Source of the DNA: Bryoerythrophyllum caledonicum
Lineage: Eukaryota; Streptophyta; Bryopsida; Pottiales; Pottiaceae
Length of the DNA: 64,000 bases
Assembly: GCA_963971425.1 (NCBI GenBank)
Contig: OZ020514.1
Coordinates: 13,831,218-13,895,217, forward strand
Reading direction: 5' to 3'
This document shows positions 11,400 through 23,385 of this stretch, piece by piece; within the stretch, counting starts at the first letter, position 1; each line of letters starts with the position of its first letter. The notes under the pieces are model-generated. The model was not told the origin of the DNA, did no database searches, and saw only the letters and a program-made list of their open reading frames with translations. Made by a program: the position numbers and the translations under genes.

Positions 11400-12949
11400 A
11401 GAGCAGGAAGACCATCAAGGTACAATATCACTTTCTAAACTCTTTATTAAAGTAGATATGTATGAACTTGGACTCCATTTGGTGTGTCATCTATATTTAA
11501 AGTTTAGATAATCAATTTACACTGAATATAAATGCTTTAGAAACTTTGATCTGATGCTATTTTGTGAATGTGGAGGTGATAGGAAATATGAAGAAATATC
11601 TTGAAAATAAAATTTGTAGAATCTGTAGATAGAACTTTTATCAATTATATTTTGGATCTTCTTTTATCACAGAAATGTTTGTAAGCTTAATATATTTTTT
11701 TGTAGGGAAGAGATGCGTTGCATTTATCACATGATGTAACATGTCTTCTGTATTTTATCTTTTGTAAATGTGATTAAGACATGGAACTTTAATTTGAAAG
11801 GTGGAATTGGTGTCCACAATATCCTACATGTATGATATTGTATTTGAAAATGATAATATTAAGATATTGAAATGACTTCCAAATGAAAGATGTTAGTTGA
11901 ATAATCTTCAATATAGTATTGAAAATTACAAATTTACTACTGTTGCATCAAAAGTTGTAGGAGGTTTCCAATCCACACTTGAGAGTTTTTTCCTTAACCA
12001 CTTAATTTTTATTATAAATTCCTAGGAAAATACTTCAAATTTAATAATTTTAGTGGAATAAGCAAGGAAGGTAATAAATACTGAAATTTTTAGTCTGAAC
12101 TATAGGATCTCAATTAACACTTATTAAGTGACATACTCAATAAATTTCATTTACTTTCACCACATGGATTCATAGATTATAGTGTTTGAAGTAGAGAAAA
12201 TGGTTCATTTCTTCCTTGGATCAGTAGACTTTAACTTCACGTACTGTGAAATTTTTGAACTATACAAGATCTAAATTTCATACTATCATGTTGAGCATGA
12301 TATTAGTTCCTTAATTTTTACAAGTAGAAAACGGGTATGAAATATTCAAAAAAACTATGCAAGGAGTGGCCCATTCAAGAATTGCTAATTCAGGTTATCT
12401 TTGTTTGTGAACTAAATATCTTTTAGAAGAAGAATCTAAATGGTTTTAGCAAGAATTTTTGCAGGTTATAGTAGAAAAAATAAAAATAAAAAATAAAAAT
12501 ATCTATAGTTCATATGTAGAAAAGAAGTTTTTTGGTACCTTCCCAACAATGTGTGAAAATACTTGAAAATTGAAATATATTTGACTTGGATTAGCATGCT
12601 ATGTTGAACTCAAGACAAGTTTTTTTTTAATTATATGGAAGGAAATAACATTATCTCCTAGTATTGAAAATCTCACATTAAATAGAGTGTCCTAGAATTT
12701 TTTTAGTAGATGAATGATGTGGCTGGGCTTGCGAAGTTTTGCTTGAAGATGGTATAACTTTTGCATCGAATGTTAGATTTAGAAAAAATTTGTATTCGCA
12801 AAAAGATTTTGGTAATGTTCACATACAATAAAAAATAATTTTCTAAATTGACATCGTAGGAACCTGTTCAAATCTTCAAGAATCCGCCCATGAAACTATT
12901 GAAAATTTAGGGGTAAGATGGTATAAAAATTTCTGATATGTCAAATGAG
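11400..12949. other. AT-rich DNA with an inverted copy of the dispersed repeat
   Basis: From about 12120 to 12920 the sequence is an inverted, diverged copy of the dispersed repeat seen near 700-1110 and 2960-3440. It includes the TTTGAAGTAGAG and GGATCAGTAGAC words and ends with a TTAGGGG motif near 12910, where the T2 gene remnant begins. Nothing recognised in 11400-12120. Confidence 0.45.
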
Positions 12950-14900
12950 AAAAAATCATATACTGCCATGTACTTCTTGTGTTTTTGCATCTCTAATGGC
13001 GCACGCAAACTGCTGTGAGGAAAAAGTTTACCCGTAACGCGAATGGGAGGTTCTTCAAGACGATGAAGCAATCTCGCTAGTGATGAGATTGTGTAATTTG
13101 AGTCCCCTTGCCACAAGTCGGTAGAATAGTGGGCGTACGCACCGTCTCCATGTCCATGTGTCACCATACTGGTGACGTTCATTGGGAGCTCACCAAGAGG
13201 TGAAGTGAGTTTGGTGGAAACACGCATGCGCGAGTTCGCAATCTTGGCTGTATCCATTTTATCGTGGATAATGCAAAGAATCTCCCCCTTTTTGCGCTTT
13301 GACTCCTCTCTCCAACTATGGTACACACGCCTACATGAAGCTTGAAGATTCAAGTGCTGACTCCGTTGTTTCACGAAGGATATATACTCGGCAGAGCCTT
13401 TCACCGATTTGTTGATGAACTGTTGAAGAGTGTCGCAGACAGTGCACTTGGCAAAGGAACTCCCAACATGCTTAACCGCAACGTTGTTGAAGAACTCCTT
13501 CTTGATTCAGCTCACAACAGACTGCAAAACAATGGGCAATCCATATTGTAGATTTGTCTACAGACAGGGCCAAACAACAAAAATCAAGAAACGTGTCATT
13601 GTCGGCAGTGAAGGGATCAAAAGATCTTCCTATCTACGAGGAGATCGAATTGATGCCATTTACTGGTGAGAAAATCCAAGCAATAACTCATGAGTTGGAT
13701 AGGAAGATCTACCTATCCTCTAGAGCATCCACATGAATGAGTCAAAGACTAAATTGACGTGAATTCTGTCAAGTAATACCTCTGTGGCGTCAGCCTGGAT
13801 CCTCTTCCAACTATGCCTAGAGGGCAGAAACTTCAATGTGTCCATCCGCCCTGGTATAGTTGTGCGCATCTAATACGGCATGTGATTAGCGTTCTCACTT
13901 ATGATAGCAGAAATCGTACCCATGGCTTGCACGGTTCCGAGGCGCGGACATTTGACGCCTTTGTTCCCGTGCGTTGACGAAATGATGCCCTCCTTGTACT
14001 GGTCGATATATGTGGGGAACGTTGACTTTGGAATACCATGGATCTGGTACCATGCTGTTGAGCAGACATCTTGTCCAAGCAGAGTCACATACTTTCTTTT
14101 CCTATTATTTCCCAAGTAATGGAATTGCCCACCCACAGCTCTACCATACTCCCGTCGATCATCAAAATCTTTCAGCCAGAACTTCTGCCGAACGAGCAGC
14201 ATATCTTGGGGCCGGAATAATCTGACGCATTCGTCAGGACATCATGACAATGAACTAACTGCCTGAATTGCTTTGGAGAGAGTCTTCTTTGCATAAGAGG
14301 TGAATTTCTCCTCGATTTGTGGTTTGCGACGAACAAAGCGGTAGGATGCTTTCGGACGACCACCAAAGTGGGTGTTGGGGTCCACATGAGGAGGAAGTCG
14401 GATGAAGTGGTCCACTGTCTCGCTAAGACCACGCCCTCATCGAATCTACAATCAAGAATGAGCCACCTCTGATGGCTCATGATGTCGATACGGTCTCCGA
14501 TGAATACATCAAAGACAGTGACGCCAATGTTCCCCTCCCCCAATGTACTGTCCTGGAAAGGCTCAGCAGGCAGGGCGCAATTGATGCGACCAGATGCAAT
14601 CGGAAGTCCATCGCAATTATAGCATATCACCACCATCCCCACCCATTCCTCGTGCGGAAAGAACGGACGAGAGTCCGCAGATTCGGAACTGCCATCAAGT
14701 TCTGGGTCGACCGATACTGGCTCATCTAGAAGGACAATGCATGCTGACACCCAAAGAACAGTTCTACCGATTGAATCAGCCAACAAAGTAAGACCCTCTT
14801 GAATTGGGTGAATCAGAAGACATCTAGCCGTAGGCAAATTTTTCATAGGTCGGAGAAGAGTCATCTGAGGCATGTGAACGTTGATGCCAACGCCAGCCAA
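12950..14900 (-). pseudogene. Transposase-like protein T2, C-terminally truncated
   Basis: Homologous along its length to T1 (19956-22786). Matching landmarks in order: an N-terminal domain with EEWVGMVV (T1: RRLWVGMTV), VTLLGQDVCSTAW (T1: VTLEGVDVCAHA), an ANHMPY segment (T1: ADHMPH), a CxxCD zinc-like motif (KCTVCD; T1 RCSTCD), LCIIHDKMDTAK (T1: LTIMHDKMDHSK), HGHGDGAYAHY, and a LEEPP...GKLFPHSS segment. It stops there, so the RNase H-like core with the GHTHDDID motif seen in T1 is missing. Lesions: a frame change near 14190, a stop after HMPY at about 13870, and a stop near 13508. A region at about 13560-13735 that interrupts the homology looks like an intron and contains two family-2 palindromes. 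Upstream frames to 15133 show no similarity to T1. Confidence 0.65.
13560..13735 (-). repeat. Probable T2 intron with two family-2 palindromes
   Basis: Between the T2 segments matching T1 residues KVLPASF and RCSTCD there are about 175 bp without similarity to T1. On the minus strand a candidate acceptor (TGTCTGTAG) lies at the downstream edge near 13560. The stretch holds GATCAAAAGATCTTCCTATC at 13617 and GATAGGAAGATCTACCTATC at 13697. T1 has no interruption at this place. Confidence 0.45.
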
Positions 14901-15177
14901 CGCCCTGAGGGGGTTGCTTCAGTAAAAGTGGCTCGTCCTACAACCCCATGGCCGGCATAGCAAAGGAGAACAGCCATTCCTAGCGCTAGTTCACCTCGGC
15001 GGTCTCGCATGCCATTGTCACGGGCACAAGAAGAAAACATCCTAACTGGTCCGATAATGGCCCGGCGCAAGCATTCAAAACAGTCCATCAACAACCGGAC
15101 AAGAACACCATCAGGCACAGAAGAGAGATTCACATATCAACATATCTGGCAAAATTCACACTCACCCTGAGAGACAA

Positions 15178-15560
15178 GTCGACCACGAGAAAGATCAAAA
15201 TATCTTCCTATCCAGTGGATCCCTCCAAGGGACTCAAAGATCATCCACCCTACAAGGTTACTCAGTAGCCATAGTAAACCATAAGACAAATCAAAAGATC
15301 TTCCTATCTACAGGGTCTTCCCAAAGACTGACCGGAACATTTAGCGTATCAATAATCTTCCAATCCCCAGGTCCCTCACAAATGGAAGTAAACCATGACA
15401 GTGATCAAAAGATCTTCCGATCTTTAGGTCCCAAACACACCAAATTGTCTACGAGGGAGTTTGAAAGATACTCCAATCCACGAGGTCTCGAAAAAACCTT
15501 ACACGAACCAAGTGAGATCGAAAGATCTTCCTATTAAGAGGGTCGACGAAATGGATCGAA
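15178..15560. repeat. Family-2 palindrome array upstream of T2
   Basis: At least six copies of a 20-bp quasi-palindrome of the type GATCGAAAGATCTTCCTATC, spaced about 55-65 bp (near 15190, 15292, 15345, 15403, 15460, 15515, 15555), some diverged. The array sits just upstream of the T2 5' end. The same motif fills introns and leader regions of the B and B' copies at 42-54 kb. Confidence 0.75.
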
Positions 15561-15629
15561 AGATCTTTCGATCAATGAAAGCCACGAGAGGGTCTAGTGG
15601 TTATTTATAAACCTCAATTTAGTGTGTTC

Positions 15630-15880
15630 TATTGGAATGGAAACAACATTGACATTGGAACGAAACTGACAGAATTGTGCAATGTATGAATCCATACCAC
15701 AAGATTAATTCCATTCACAAATAAGTTGACACTGGAACGGAATCATGTGCCTAGTCAATGAAGTCAATGTTGTAGGACAACATTGTCACTGGAACGATAT
15801 CAATAGAATTGTGCAAAGTATGAATCCATACCACAAGCTTTATTACATTCACATACAAATTGTGAGAGCCTTGGAATTCG
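15630..15880 (+). repeat. Direct duplication of about 130 bp
   Basis: Two units share AGAATTGTGCAA, then GTATGAATCCATACCACAAG and an ATTCCATTCACA-like word (first 15640-15735, second 15773-15865). No coding potential. Confidence 0.6.
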
Positions 15881-16639
15881 AGGCATACAACAATTCAATT
15901 CTACTCGTATATAGAAAAACACTAGTATGGAAGTGATCGACGTTGAAGTTCAGGAGACAGTATCAACCTTAACACATCGAATGAACGGCGTCATAGCAAT
16001 TTCCTAATGTTTGAGCTAACAAACGCACTCGCAGAAGAAATGATGAAAGAGGGAGGCGACGGTACCGTTGTTGAGGCAAAACTTAGCAGAGATGGATCAC
16101 GATTGAGCTCCAGACGATAGCATCAATGAACACAATCCAACTCCACGCACAAACACCCACCACCGAGCTTGCGCTGAAGGCACCAGCATCTACTAACTCT
16201 TAAGCGCTCATACTCCAACACCACACTCGATACAACGCATGCTCAAGCTCTGCTGCCTTGAATACAAACTCCTTGACCACGTCCCTTACGTTCTCCCTCT
16301 AAGATTCGCTCTAACGTTCTGTCAACCTTATTGCGCCTTACTACACACGATGCCGACCACTTGCTGTAGTGCTGAAAAATAAAACTTGAAATTGCTTCAA
16401 GTCAGGGATGGAGCGTCTCCTTTCAAACTTGAGCGGAAAATTGTACGTCCAATTCTTGGTATCATAGAATGATTGACCATTTTGGCGGGGATGGAGAGTA
16501 GCGTTTGTTGTAATGATTGACAGATGAAATGGAATCTTGAGTGTAACGGTTCTTGACAATTAAGTGGTCGGAATTTAATGATGAAGATCTGTAGTTCTCA
16601 TGAGCATCCCACGGTGCACCACAAGTGCTCATTGACATC
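15881..16639. other. Intergenic DNA, nothing recognised
   Basis: Mixed composition. The minus frame 16341-16559 has no motif. No repeat structure noted before the tandem array at 16640. Confidence 0.4.
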
Positions 16640-17175
16640 CGACGGTTTGAATTAGTCTAATGAAAGATTGAATACAAATAAAATTGAGAATTAGTCTAAT
16701 GAAGGATTGAAAAGAAAAAATTAGAATTACAAGATAGAAAAGAGAATCAAAAAATAGAATAAAGAAATAGAATGAAAGATTGCATAGAAATAATTAGATT
16801 CACCAAATAGAATAGAGAATAAAATAAAAAAATAAAGAAATAGAATGAAAGCTTGAATAAAAATAACTAGAATAAAAAAAAAGAATAAAGAAATAGAATG
16901 AAAGATTGCAAAGAAATAATTAGAATCACAAAATAGAAAAGAGAATCAAAAAATAGAATAAAGAAATAGAATGAAAGACTGCATAGAAATAATTAGAATC
17001 ACAAAATAGAAAAGAGAATCAAAAAATAGAATAAAAAAATAGAATGAAAGATTGAACAAAAATAATTAGAATCACAAAATAGAATATATAAATAGAATGA
17101 AAGATTGAATGGAAAATACTAGAATCAAAAAATAGAATTAAGAATTAGAATGAAGGATTGAATAGAAATTACTAG
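16640..17175 (+). repeat. AT-rich tandem repeat array
   Basis: Seven or more diverged units of roughly 60-75 bp, containing AGAATGAAAGATTGAATAGA and AATTAGAATCACAAAATAGA. A single related unit occurs at 40677-40715, next to the inverted copy of the C-rich block, so this array belongs to a composite repeat present at both places. Confidence 0.75.
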
Positions 17176-17480
17176 AATTATACATACATTATACAATTAT
17201 ACATCGATACATTTTATATATTTATATATATATCCAACATACAACTATACATACACAGATCTTATATATATATATATAAAACACACAATTATATCTCCAT
17301 TTGATTTATATCTATATTAGTGGGGTACCCGTGTCCTCTCGACACAACATTTTTTTGTATTGAGTCCCCACCTCTCCGTCCCCTAGCCCTTTCCCCCCAA
17401 TCCATCGTCCCCCCGTCCCCCGTCCCCGATCCCCCGTCCTCGGCCTCGTCCCCATCTCCGCCCCGTCCCTTTTTTTTGGT
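17176..17480. repeat. AT satellite fragment plus C-rich simple repeat
   Basis: 17180-17315 is the reverse complement of the ATATAC-type satellite at 56229-57930. 17330-17480 is a block of GTCCCC-type repeats preceded by a short palindromic word (GTGTCCTCTCGACACAAC). An inverted copy lies at 40450-40665 and a partial copy at 55985-56100. The C-rich frames here are simple-sequence artefacts. Confidence 0.7.
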
Positions 17481-18258
17481 GGTTTTTCTTGTCATGCTAA
17501 CCTGGTAAAATTTGTTTTTTCTAACCCAGGTTAGGAATTATTGATATCCAAGGTTTGAGATTAGGGTTTCAGGGGGTTGATGCTCTAGTTGGAGGTTTGG
17601 GGTTGAGTTTTTGGGGATTTCAGGTTACCATATTGTTCATGGGTGGGATGTGATTGCATTTACAAAGCAGCAGAAGGTGTTGGAGCTTACGCAACTTGCT
17701 GGCCTTGATATTTGAGAGGACACCTTTTTGTTTGTGAGTTCGTAGTAGATCTGGAATACTTTTGTTGTGTCCGTTTCTTGATTTGTGTGGTTTATGTTTC
17801 GACATTGTATGATGATTTTGTGCTCTTTGTCACTAAAAAACGATCACACGATTGCTTCATGAAACACATGAACGTTCCTGTGGAAACAACTCGTGACGCA
17901 AAATTAGGTGTTGGGCAACAGTGAACACTTGTGCATGTCCGAAATCTTGGCCAGCAGGTTGTTTTTCATTGGCACGCTCGTTTTTCATCGGCGCGTTCAA
18001 GGGAGAGTAACATAATCATCAACAATTAACACCTTCAGATGGTCTATTATAATCATCAACAATGCACACCTTCAAAGATCAGACATAATCACCAATGCAC
18101 AACTTAGATTTCTTGTGTGATCATCAACAATTAACACCTTCAAAGATCTGAGAAAATCATCAACAGTGAAAAAATGAGAGAAATAGGGAAATAGACAATG
18201 GTTTATATACAAAGCACGTTTACACTCTCGGGAGGCTCCTGGACACGTGATACTCGAA
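17481..18258. other. Intergenic DNA, nothing recognised
   Basis: No supported gene. 18000-18170 contains three near-repeats of ATCATCAACAATTAACACCTTC. A phrase near 17955-18000 (CGTTTTTCATCGGCGCGTTCA) resembles 40015-40060 in direct orientation. Confidence 0.4.
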
Positions 18259-18648
18259 CTAGTCCACGACCTGACGCAACGTCTTGAGCTGCGTAGCCAA
18301 TCCGCCAACCGCCTTCATCTCCTCGTTCAACCGCAAGCACACATTGATGAAGCACTGCCCCTTGGCGGCCGAATCGATGGAGGCGTCTTGGAGCAGCCCC
18401 GCGGCTTCGCTGTGGCACCGCATGTGCTCCACGGAGCTCCCCGTCACCTCCGAGAGTGCAGCCTGCAGCGAGGAGAAGAGCGTCGCTAGGCTGCTCGCCA
18501 CGGCTGCGGCATCCCGCTCCACGTGCTTCACCATCCTCACCGCCATCGCCATATCGCACTCGCGCCCCTCCAAAACAAAGATGGTGTTCTCTGATTCTTC
18601 TCCGCCTTCGCCGACTTCGGATTGCTGCTCCCCGTGGTTGTCTTTCAT
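18259..18648 (-). CDS. BORC subunit 6-like protein, possibly C-truncated
   Basis: A 129-aa open frame, GC-richer than its surroundings. After an acidic N-terminus (about 40 residues) it has a helical stretch with VERDAAAVASSLATLFSSL, then LQAALSEVTGSSVEHM, then GQCFINVCLRLNEEMKAV and a C-terminal LATQLKTLRQVVD. This resembles plant relatives of BORC subunit 6 (lyspersin), a small helical subunit of the lysosome-positioning BORC complex. The frame ends soon after the last helix begins, so the C-terminus may be lost. It lies on the same strand as RPL15 and glucose-6-phosphate isomerase fragments, so it could be a captured copy. The family call is from memory of the helix pattern. Confidence 0.45.
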   Translation of the reverse strand: MKDNHGEQQSEVGEGGEESENTIFVLEGRECDMAMAVRMVKHVERDAAAVASSLATLFSSLQAALSEVTGSSVEHMRCHSEAAGLLQDASIDSAAKGQCFINVCLRLNEEMKAVGGLATQLKTLRQVVD

Positions 18649-18895
18649 CCCGCAACGTTAATTCCTCTCAATTGCAACGCTTGCGAAACCCTAACATTCA
18701 ATCTCTACGAATTGATCGAAGTGGATCATTGTGCGAACCCGAAAATCCTCAAAAATCTTTACGTAAAAGTACTTGCGAGATCCTCATCTTCAAGAAGAAA
18801 CCTAAAACCCTAAACCATCTATCATCATCGAATCCACATCTATCATCATTGCTAGACCTCACCACCAGCATTTGGAGTGGCATTTGAAGTCGTAC
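18649..18895 (-). promoter_or_regulatory. Upstream region with telo-box motifs
   Basis: Two AAACCCTAA motifs (near 18686-18694 and 18805-18813, plus strand) lie 40-170 bp upstream of the frame at 18648. Telo-boxes of this form are common in plant promoters of ribosomal and growth-related genes. Whether they act here is not known. Confidence 0.35.
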
Positions 18896-18968
18896 CTGGT
18901 TGATCCAGTAAGAGTTGAGCACTCTCAGGCCTCCGAGCTTGCATCCTGCACGCTCCTCGTCGACAAAC
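18896..18968 (-). pseudogene. RPL15: RPL15 exon fragment, downstream half
   Basis: Minus-strand translation gives DEERAGCKLGGLRVLNSYWI then NQ, the conserved centre of 60S ribosomal protein L15 (eL15), followed by a splice donor (CAG|GTACGA) at 18896/18895. The upstream half of the same exon is at 38699-38827. The two halves join in frame if the 19.7-kb element and one copy of the AAAC duplication (18965-18968 or 38699-38702) are removed. No further RPL15 exon was found downstream, so this was probably already a gene fragment when the element inserted. Confidence 0.85.
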
Positions 18969-18997
18969 AACACCATATCCGTTATATTGGGAGATTT
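18969..18997 (+). repeat. Left terminal inverted repeat of the 19.7-kb element
   Basis: First 29 bases of the element. They pair with 38670-38698 with mismatches only at positions 11 and 19. A shortened echo (AAATTGGGAGGTAATG) occurs about 85 bp inside, at 19083-19098. Confidence 0.85.
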
Positions 18998-19545
18998 AGC
19001 GACTCCCAAATTAACACATGTAGATCATAAGAACTAAAGTGCACATCTAAACTCTACAATATGGAGGGATATGAGTTTCCATTAAATTGGGAGGTAATGT
19101 TTTCTACAAAAACCCCTAGAAAAATAAGTACTACGGATGACATTACATTACGAATCTAACTATAATATTAAAAAGAAGAACACATTAGTTGACACTTCTT
19201 TTATACCACATGTGTTCATTGAATATGAATAGCTAAATATTCACACTCGATCTTACTAACCCGGATTAACACCATGCTCCAATTTAGCTAAAAGTGAGCT
19301 AAATGACGGACAAATATCCACTTGTAAGAGAATTAGCTAAACACATTTTTTTTAATTTTTTTTAATTTAAAAGAATTTCAATTCTCCTTGTGGAATACAC
19401 ATTGGCAAAAAATATGTATAACGAGTTTCAAATGATGGTGCTCAGAAGTGGAAAAAAAAATTGCACACACTACCTCTCTTCGAACTAAAGTGTCCCCATC
19501 ACTTAGAGGTGCAATGAACTCTAGAAGGCAATTCCACACACTTCA

Positions 19546-19650
19546 GCTCCACTTGACCTAAAGTGCGCACCATTACTAAGTACAGTGAACTAAATAAGAA
19601 GATTTGCTCACACTTTAGCTCTACTAGAGCTAAAGTGCGACTCAACATTT
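19546..19650. repeat. Palindrome variant 1b, two tandem units
   Basis: Two units of about 70 bp, each an inverted repeat of CACTTTAGCTC around a short centre (CTACTAGAG or CACTTG), separated by a linker with GCACCATTACTAAG. The same two-unit arrangement with linker CACCATCACTAAGTG occurs at 25490-25725 and 28311-28425. All three lie inside the 19.7-kb element. Confidence 0.7.
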
Positions 19651-19955
19651 GCTTTTTATCATTCACCATGAAGGCAATTGCTGGTATTACTGGTTTCAAG
19701 ACTAGAAGCAATTTACCACATTGTTATTTTAAAAAGAAAATAAAACATGCTGCAAATTATCACCGATACTCAAAAATAATGGAAAGAATATTTCATAGCA
19801 ATCATTGGCATCACATATTATAGTCATACAAAGTGTAAATTAATCAAATACAAATATCTATAATCTCAGCACCAATGAATCTAACCATACTACATGAAGT
19901 ATTACGCATCAGAATCTAAAATCTAGGAAAAGGAAACTCCATTTATCTAAGTCTA

Positions 19956-22786
19956 TTACGATTCAGACCTGGCAAGTGCTTCCAAGGAGGCCTTGATAAT
20001 TGCTACTTGTCCCTTCAGAATTTTTGTAGCTGAATCTTGCACATGACCTCTATCCCTCTTTGAAGACCTAGGTTTCCATGCTGTCAAGATTGAATCGGTA
20101 TTCTCCCACGTTATGGCTATCCCCTTTTCAATTGTCGAGCGAAGGTTGCAATCTGTATCCCAATCTTTTTAGAACTTCAGAACATTCCGATCGCGCGATA
20201 TAGGGCGGAAGAATTGGATACGTACGGTGTTTGGCATATCCAGGTTAGAATTAGGATCTGAAACTGCTTGAGCAATCCAAAATGGGCGCTCGTCGCCATC
20301 ACGAGGCCGCAATGCAACAAAATAGCCAGCAAAAAGATCACGACCAACTCTAAAAGAAGGAGGTGGACGATCGCGTCTCTGGCCAACAAAATGCTCATCT
20401 TCACGGTACTCCTCGCGAACCTCACCCTCCGCTGAGAACTCATCTTCAATGGCATGGGCAATTCGCGTCGTTGGCCAAAAGCCGTCTTCCAATGATATTG
20501 GCATATCCATTGGAATTATCAAAGCATCTCTAACATCGCGCCAATAGTACGATAGCGGCTCAAAACATGATCTGGCTTCAACAGACTCCCACGATGATTG
20601 CTCCCAGTGATCGATGAATCCTGAAAGTCCCTTCACCACCTCATGGAGATGCCGCATCATAGAAGGCTTCAGTGCATCAGGTTCTCTGTGAGGCCATAAA
20701 GACCTCCCTTCATAATCCTCCTTCCACAATTTGATGCCACTACCTTCTCCTCCCTTAGGAAGCCAATCCTCATCATGACAAAGGATTTTATACTTCATTA
20801 CCGGACAACCACTAGAGTCCACATAAAACTTGAACTGATGAGCCTTCGTATGACCCTGCAAAGCTTCATCACCGTCCCCAATCATATCCCCAATGAACTT
20901 CTTAAAGTCAGGAACCTCTTCAATGAGATGTGGGATTGTGGGAACCCTCTCATTTTTCATAAACGACCTCATGAGGAGAGGAATGGTTGGAAAACTCTCC
21001 TTCCCCAGTGTCATACTCCAACGTCCAAATAATGCATCTATATCATCATGTGTATGACCAACTAGCATAAAATTAACATATACCTCGCGGAAGATGCATT
21101 TTGCTTCAAGGAGAGACCAAAACAGAAAACAAATCTATTTATGTTATCACCAACTGCATTGTCTATTTGCACGTTCAATATTGGTGGCAAAGACCTCCCT
21201 GGAAATGGGATATCTGGAATCGGTCCTAATGGATCCAAACACATCTCCGCACCCCTTAATACCGTCGCATACAATCGATGAGAACTAGATTCTGGAAAGA
21301 GTTGCCGGGACGATGACTTCGGAGGCGCCTCCAGGTCACGCAATAGTTTTGCAAACGACCCGACCGTGTAATTGGCATCATGGGAGTATAAATCAAGGCC
21401 GTAATGGACGTAACGTTGGTCCACATGACCATGGGCAAGCATGCCTGTGATTGCAAGAGGCAACTTCATAAGCCCATCTAAGTGCTTTGTTTTATGTGAA
21501 AAAACCGGGGAGGCAGTCTTTGAGTGATCCATCTTATCATGCATGATGGTAAGAACCTCTTGGGGCGACGACTTTGATCGGAATCGGTTCAGGTAGTACA
21601 AGTCCCGATGTGAGAAAGCAGAATCGATGTGAACCTGCATCTTCTTTTGCCATAGCAGTGATGCTTGTGTTCCAGGTTGAGTAAGCTTCTTCTGATCCTG
21701 GTATTTGTCACAAGTAGAACAACGGGCAAAGTTGTCTCCACCTTTCTTGGCATAGTGCTCAGGGAAGCTCACTCGCCGAATCTTACTCAAGCTTGAGGTT
21801 GAGATTGGCGGCAATCCAGAATCAGCGAGATGATCATCAAGAAGCGGTATCTGATCCTTCCACTTAAAACTTGCAGGTAAGACCTTTGCCACAGCCTTCT
21901 CGCGAGATGGAAGAACACGAGACTTGTGAGGCATGTGGTCCGCATGTCTATCGAGAATGGCTCCAAGAGCGGCAGTAGCCACAACCGTATGACCTGTAGG
22001 CTTGCGCAAACCGGTATTCCCGTGGTGTCGAGCGGCATGACCAGCAGCAGCGTCCTTCGCATTCCGATTGAAAGTACTTACACTTACACCCATGATTTTC
22101 ATCTAGGCATGGGCACAAACGTCCACACCCTCTAGAGTCACAACCTTCCTACCCGCAGCGTTTCTATGAAATTGTCTGTGAACGTCAAGTTTGATATGAT
22201 TTCTGAACTGCACGATGGTCTCACTGTACAAGCTAGTCCGAAGGACTTTTATTTTATCTCTAGGGTAGTGTTGAACACAATTTTGAGTGCAACAACTATT
22301 GCTCGCAACAACGTTAATGGAAACAGGGGTCATGAGGAATTCAGCATTCCAGGACACTATTGGACGTGTATTCCTTGAGGAATTGTCGTACGAACGGGAG
22401 CTCCGACCTAGAGGTCTGTTACGCTCAACCAACCAGACATTGTAAACGTCCCTAAGGCAATGATGGAAGAGACTCACACCGTTTAAGACGACTTGTTGAA
22501 TAGGCCAAGACTTAAACGAGTACCTCCATTCATCAGAAGCTTCCTCCAGAACAAAAGTACTGGACACCTGTACTACAACATTCGAATCCCCAAGAGGACC
22601 AGAGGAACCTAGAAGTGCACTGGACCGGACATTGCGAACCAACCCCTCCGCAACGCAAACACCCGAACCATTGTGAAGCGAAACAGTCATCCCGACCCAG
22701 AGACGGCGAGGAATAACATCAAACTCAGGAAGGTTTGGGTTCACGGGAGCGTCAACATGAACATCGTCGCCCTCTGAAGATGACAT
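19956..22786 (-). pseudogene. Transposase-like protein T1 of the 19.7-kb element
   Basis: Read as one gene of about 940 codons with three lesions: TAG at 22103-22105 where T2 has Trp, a one-base frame loss near 21110, and TAA at 20169-20171 after which the frame stays open to a TAA at 19956-19958. Domain order: N-terminal domain (RRLWVGMTVSLHN then FKSWPIQQVVLNG, perhaps DUF8039-like), a middle region with RCSTCD (zinc-like), LTIMHDKMDHSK and HGHVDQRYVHYGLD, then an RNase H-like core with VQIDNAVGDNINRFVF and VGHTHDDIDALFGRWS, and a C-terminal region with PFWIAQAVSDP. The QxDN...GHTHxDID signature is that of DUF7869-type, DDE-transposase-like proteins. This supports a role in moving the element. 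Start chosen at MSSSEGDD (22786); an upstream ATG at 22864 is also open. A palindrome array lies 170 bp upstream. Confidence 0.7.
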
Positions 22787-22959
22787 CCTGCATTCCAATG
22801 AGATGAATATTAAATAACCCTGACAAATAAGATTGGGAAAATATCTTGTAGGAATAGACATCAATGAAGAAGCATAGGAGGAGGGTAATTAATCTCGATT
22901 CGTGGTAAGGTCTGGTGCTTAAAAATAACTATGATTTAAGTGTGTTGACATTGTAAACC

Positions 22960-23380
22960 AGGCAAATTTAGCTCGACTCGAGGTAAACTCATGCGGTATT
23001 TTATGACAAGTATAAAATTTCATGCGATTAGTTTTAATCCGAATATGAAATCATCTCACCCTAGTCAGTGACAATTAAGCCCGACCCAACCTAAATTAAT
23101 GACTATCAGACTCATTGTCATTTTTTCTCGAGTCGAGTTAAACAAAAATAGAAAATAAGGTATGATAGTTTAGCTCGAGTCGAGCTTAACTGTCATTGGA
23201 CAGAAAGAAAGTCAGTTTAGCTCGAGTCGCGCTAAATTGTCTTACAATATTGATTTGACAGTTTAGCTCGAGTCGAGCTAAACTGTAGATACATTATAGT
23301 AAGACAGTTTAGCTCGAGTCGAGCTAAACTGTCAATACATTATAGTAAGACAATTTAGCTCGACTCAAGCTAAACTGTCC
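22960..23380. repeat. Family-1 palindrome array upstream of T1
   Basis: Seven copies of a 21-bp palindrome, core AGCTCGAGTCGAGCT with TTT/AAA arms, at about 22970, 23127, 23170, 23217, 23262, 23307 and 23353. The last five are spaced about 45 bp and extended by ACAG...CTGT. Several copies are perfect palindromes around one central base. The array lies between the T1 start and the non-coding middle of the element. Confidence 0.9.
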
Positions 23381-23385
23381 TTCCG

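Noticed and set aside
13870..14900. Plus-strand frames opposite T2 (for example 13901-14119, 14472-14729)
   Set aside because: They are shadows of the minus-strand gene, whose homology to T1 fixes the coding strand.
17289..17508. Pro-rich or Gly/Asp-rich small proteins in the C-rich block (and at 40447-40666)
   Set aside because: Simple-sequence artefacts of GTCCCC repeats.
18893..18907. Match to the universal 5' end of 18S rRNA (TACCTGGTTGATCC)
   Set aside because: Only 14 bases match; it is the complement of the RPL15 codons for WINQ plus its splice donor, and the following bases are RPL15, not rRNA.
22960..23380. CRISPR array (regular short repeats with about 25-bp spacers)
   Set aside because: The repeats are perfect palindromes in nuclear plant-type DNA, spacers are not uniform, there are no cas genes, and the motif recurs in introns.
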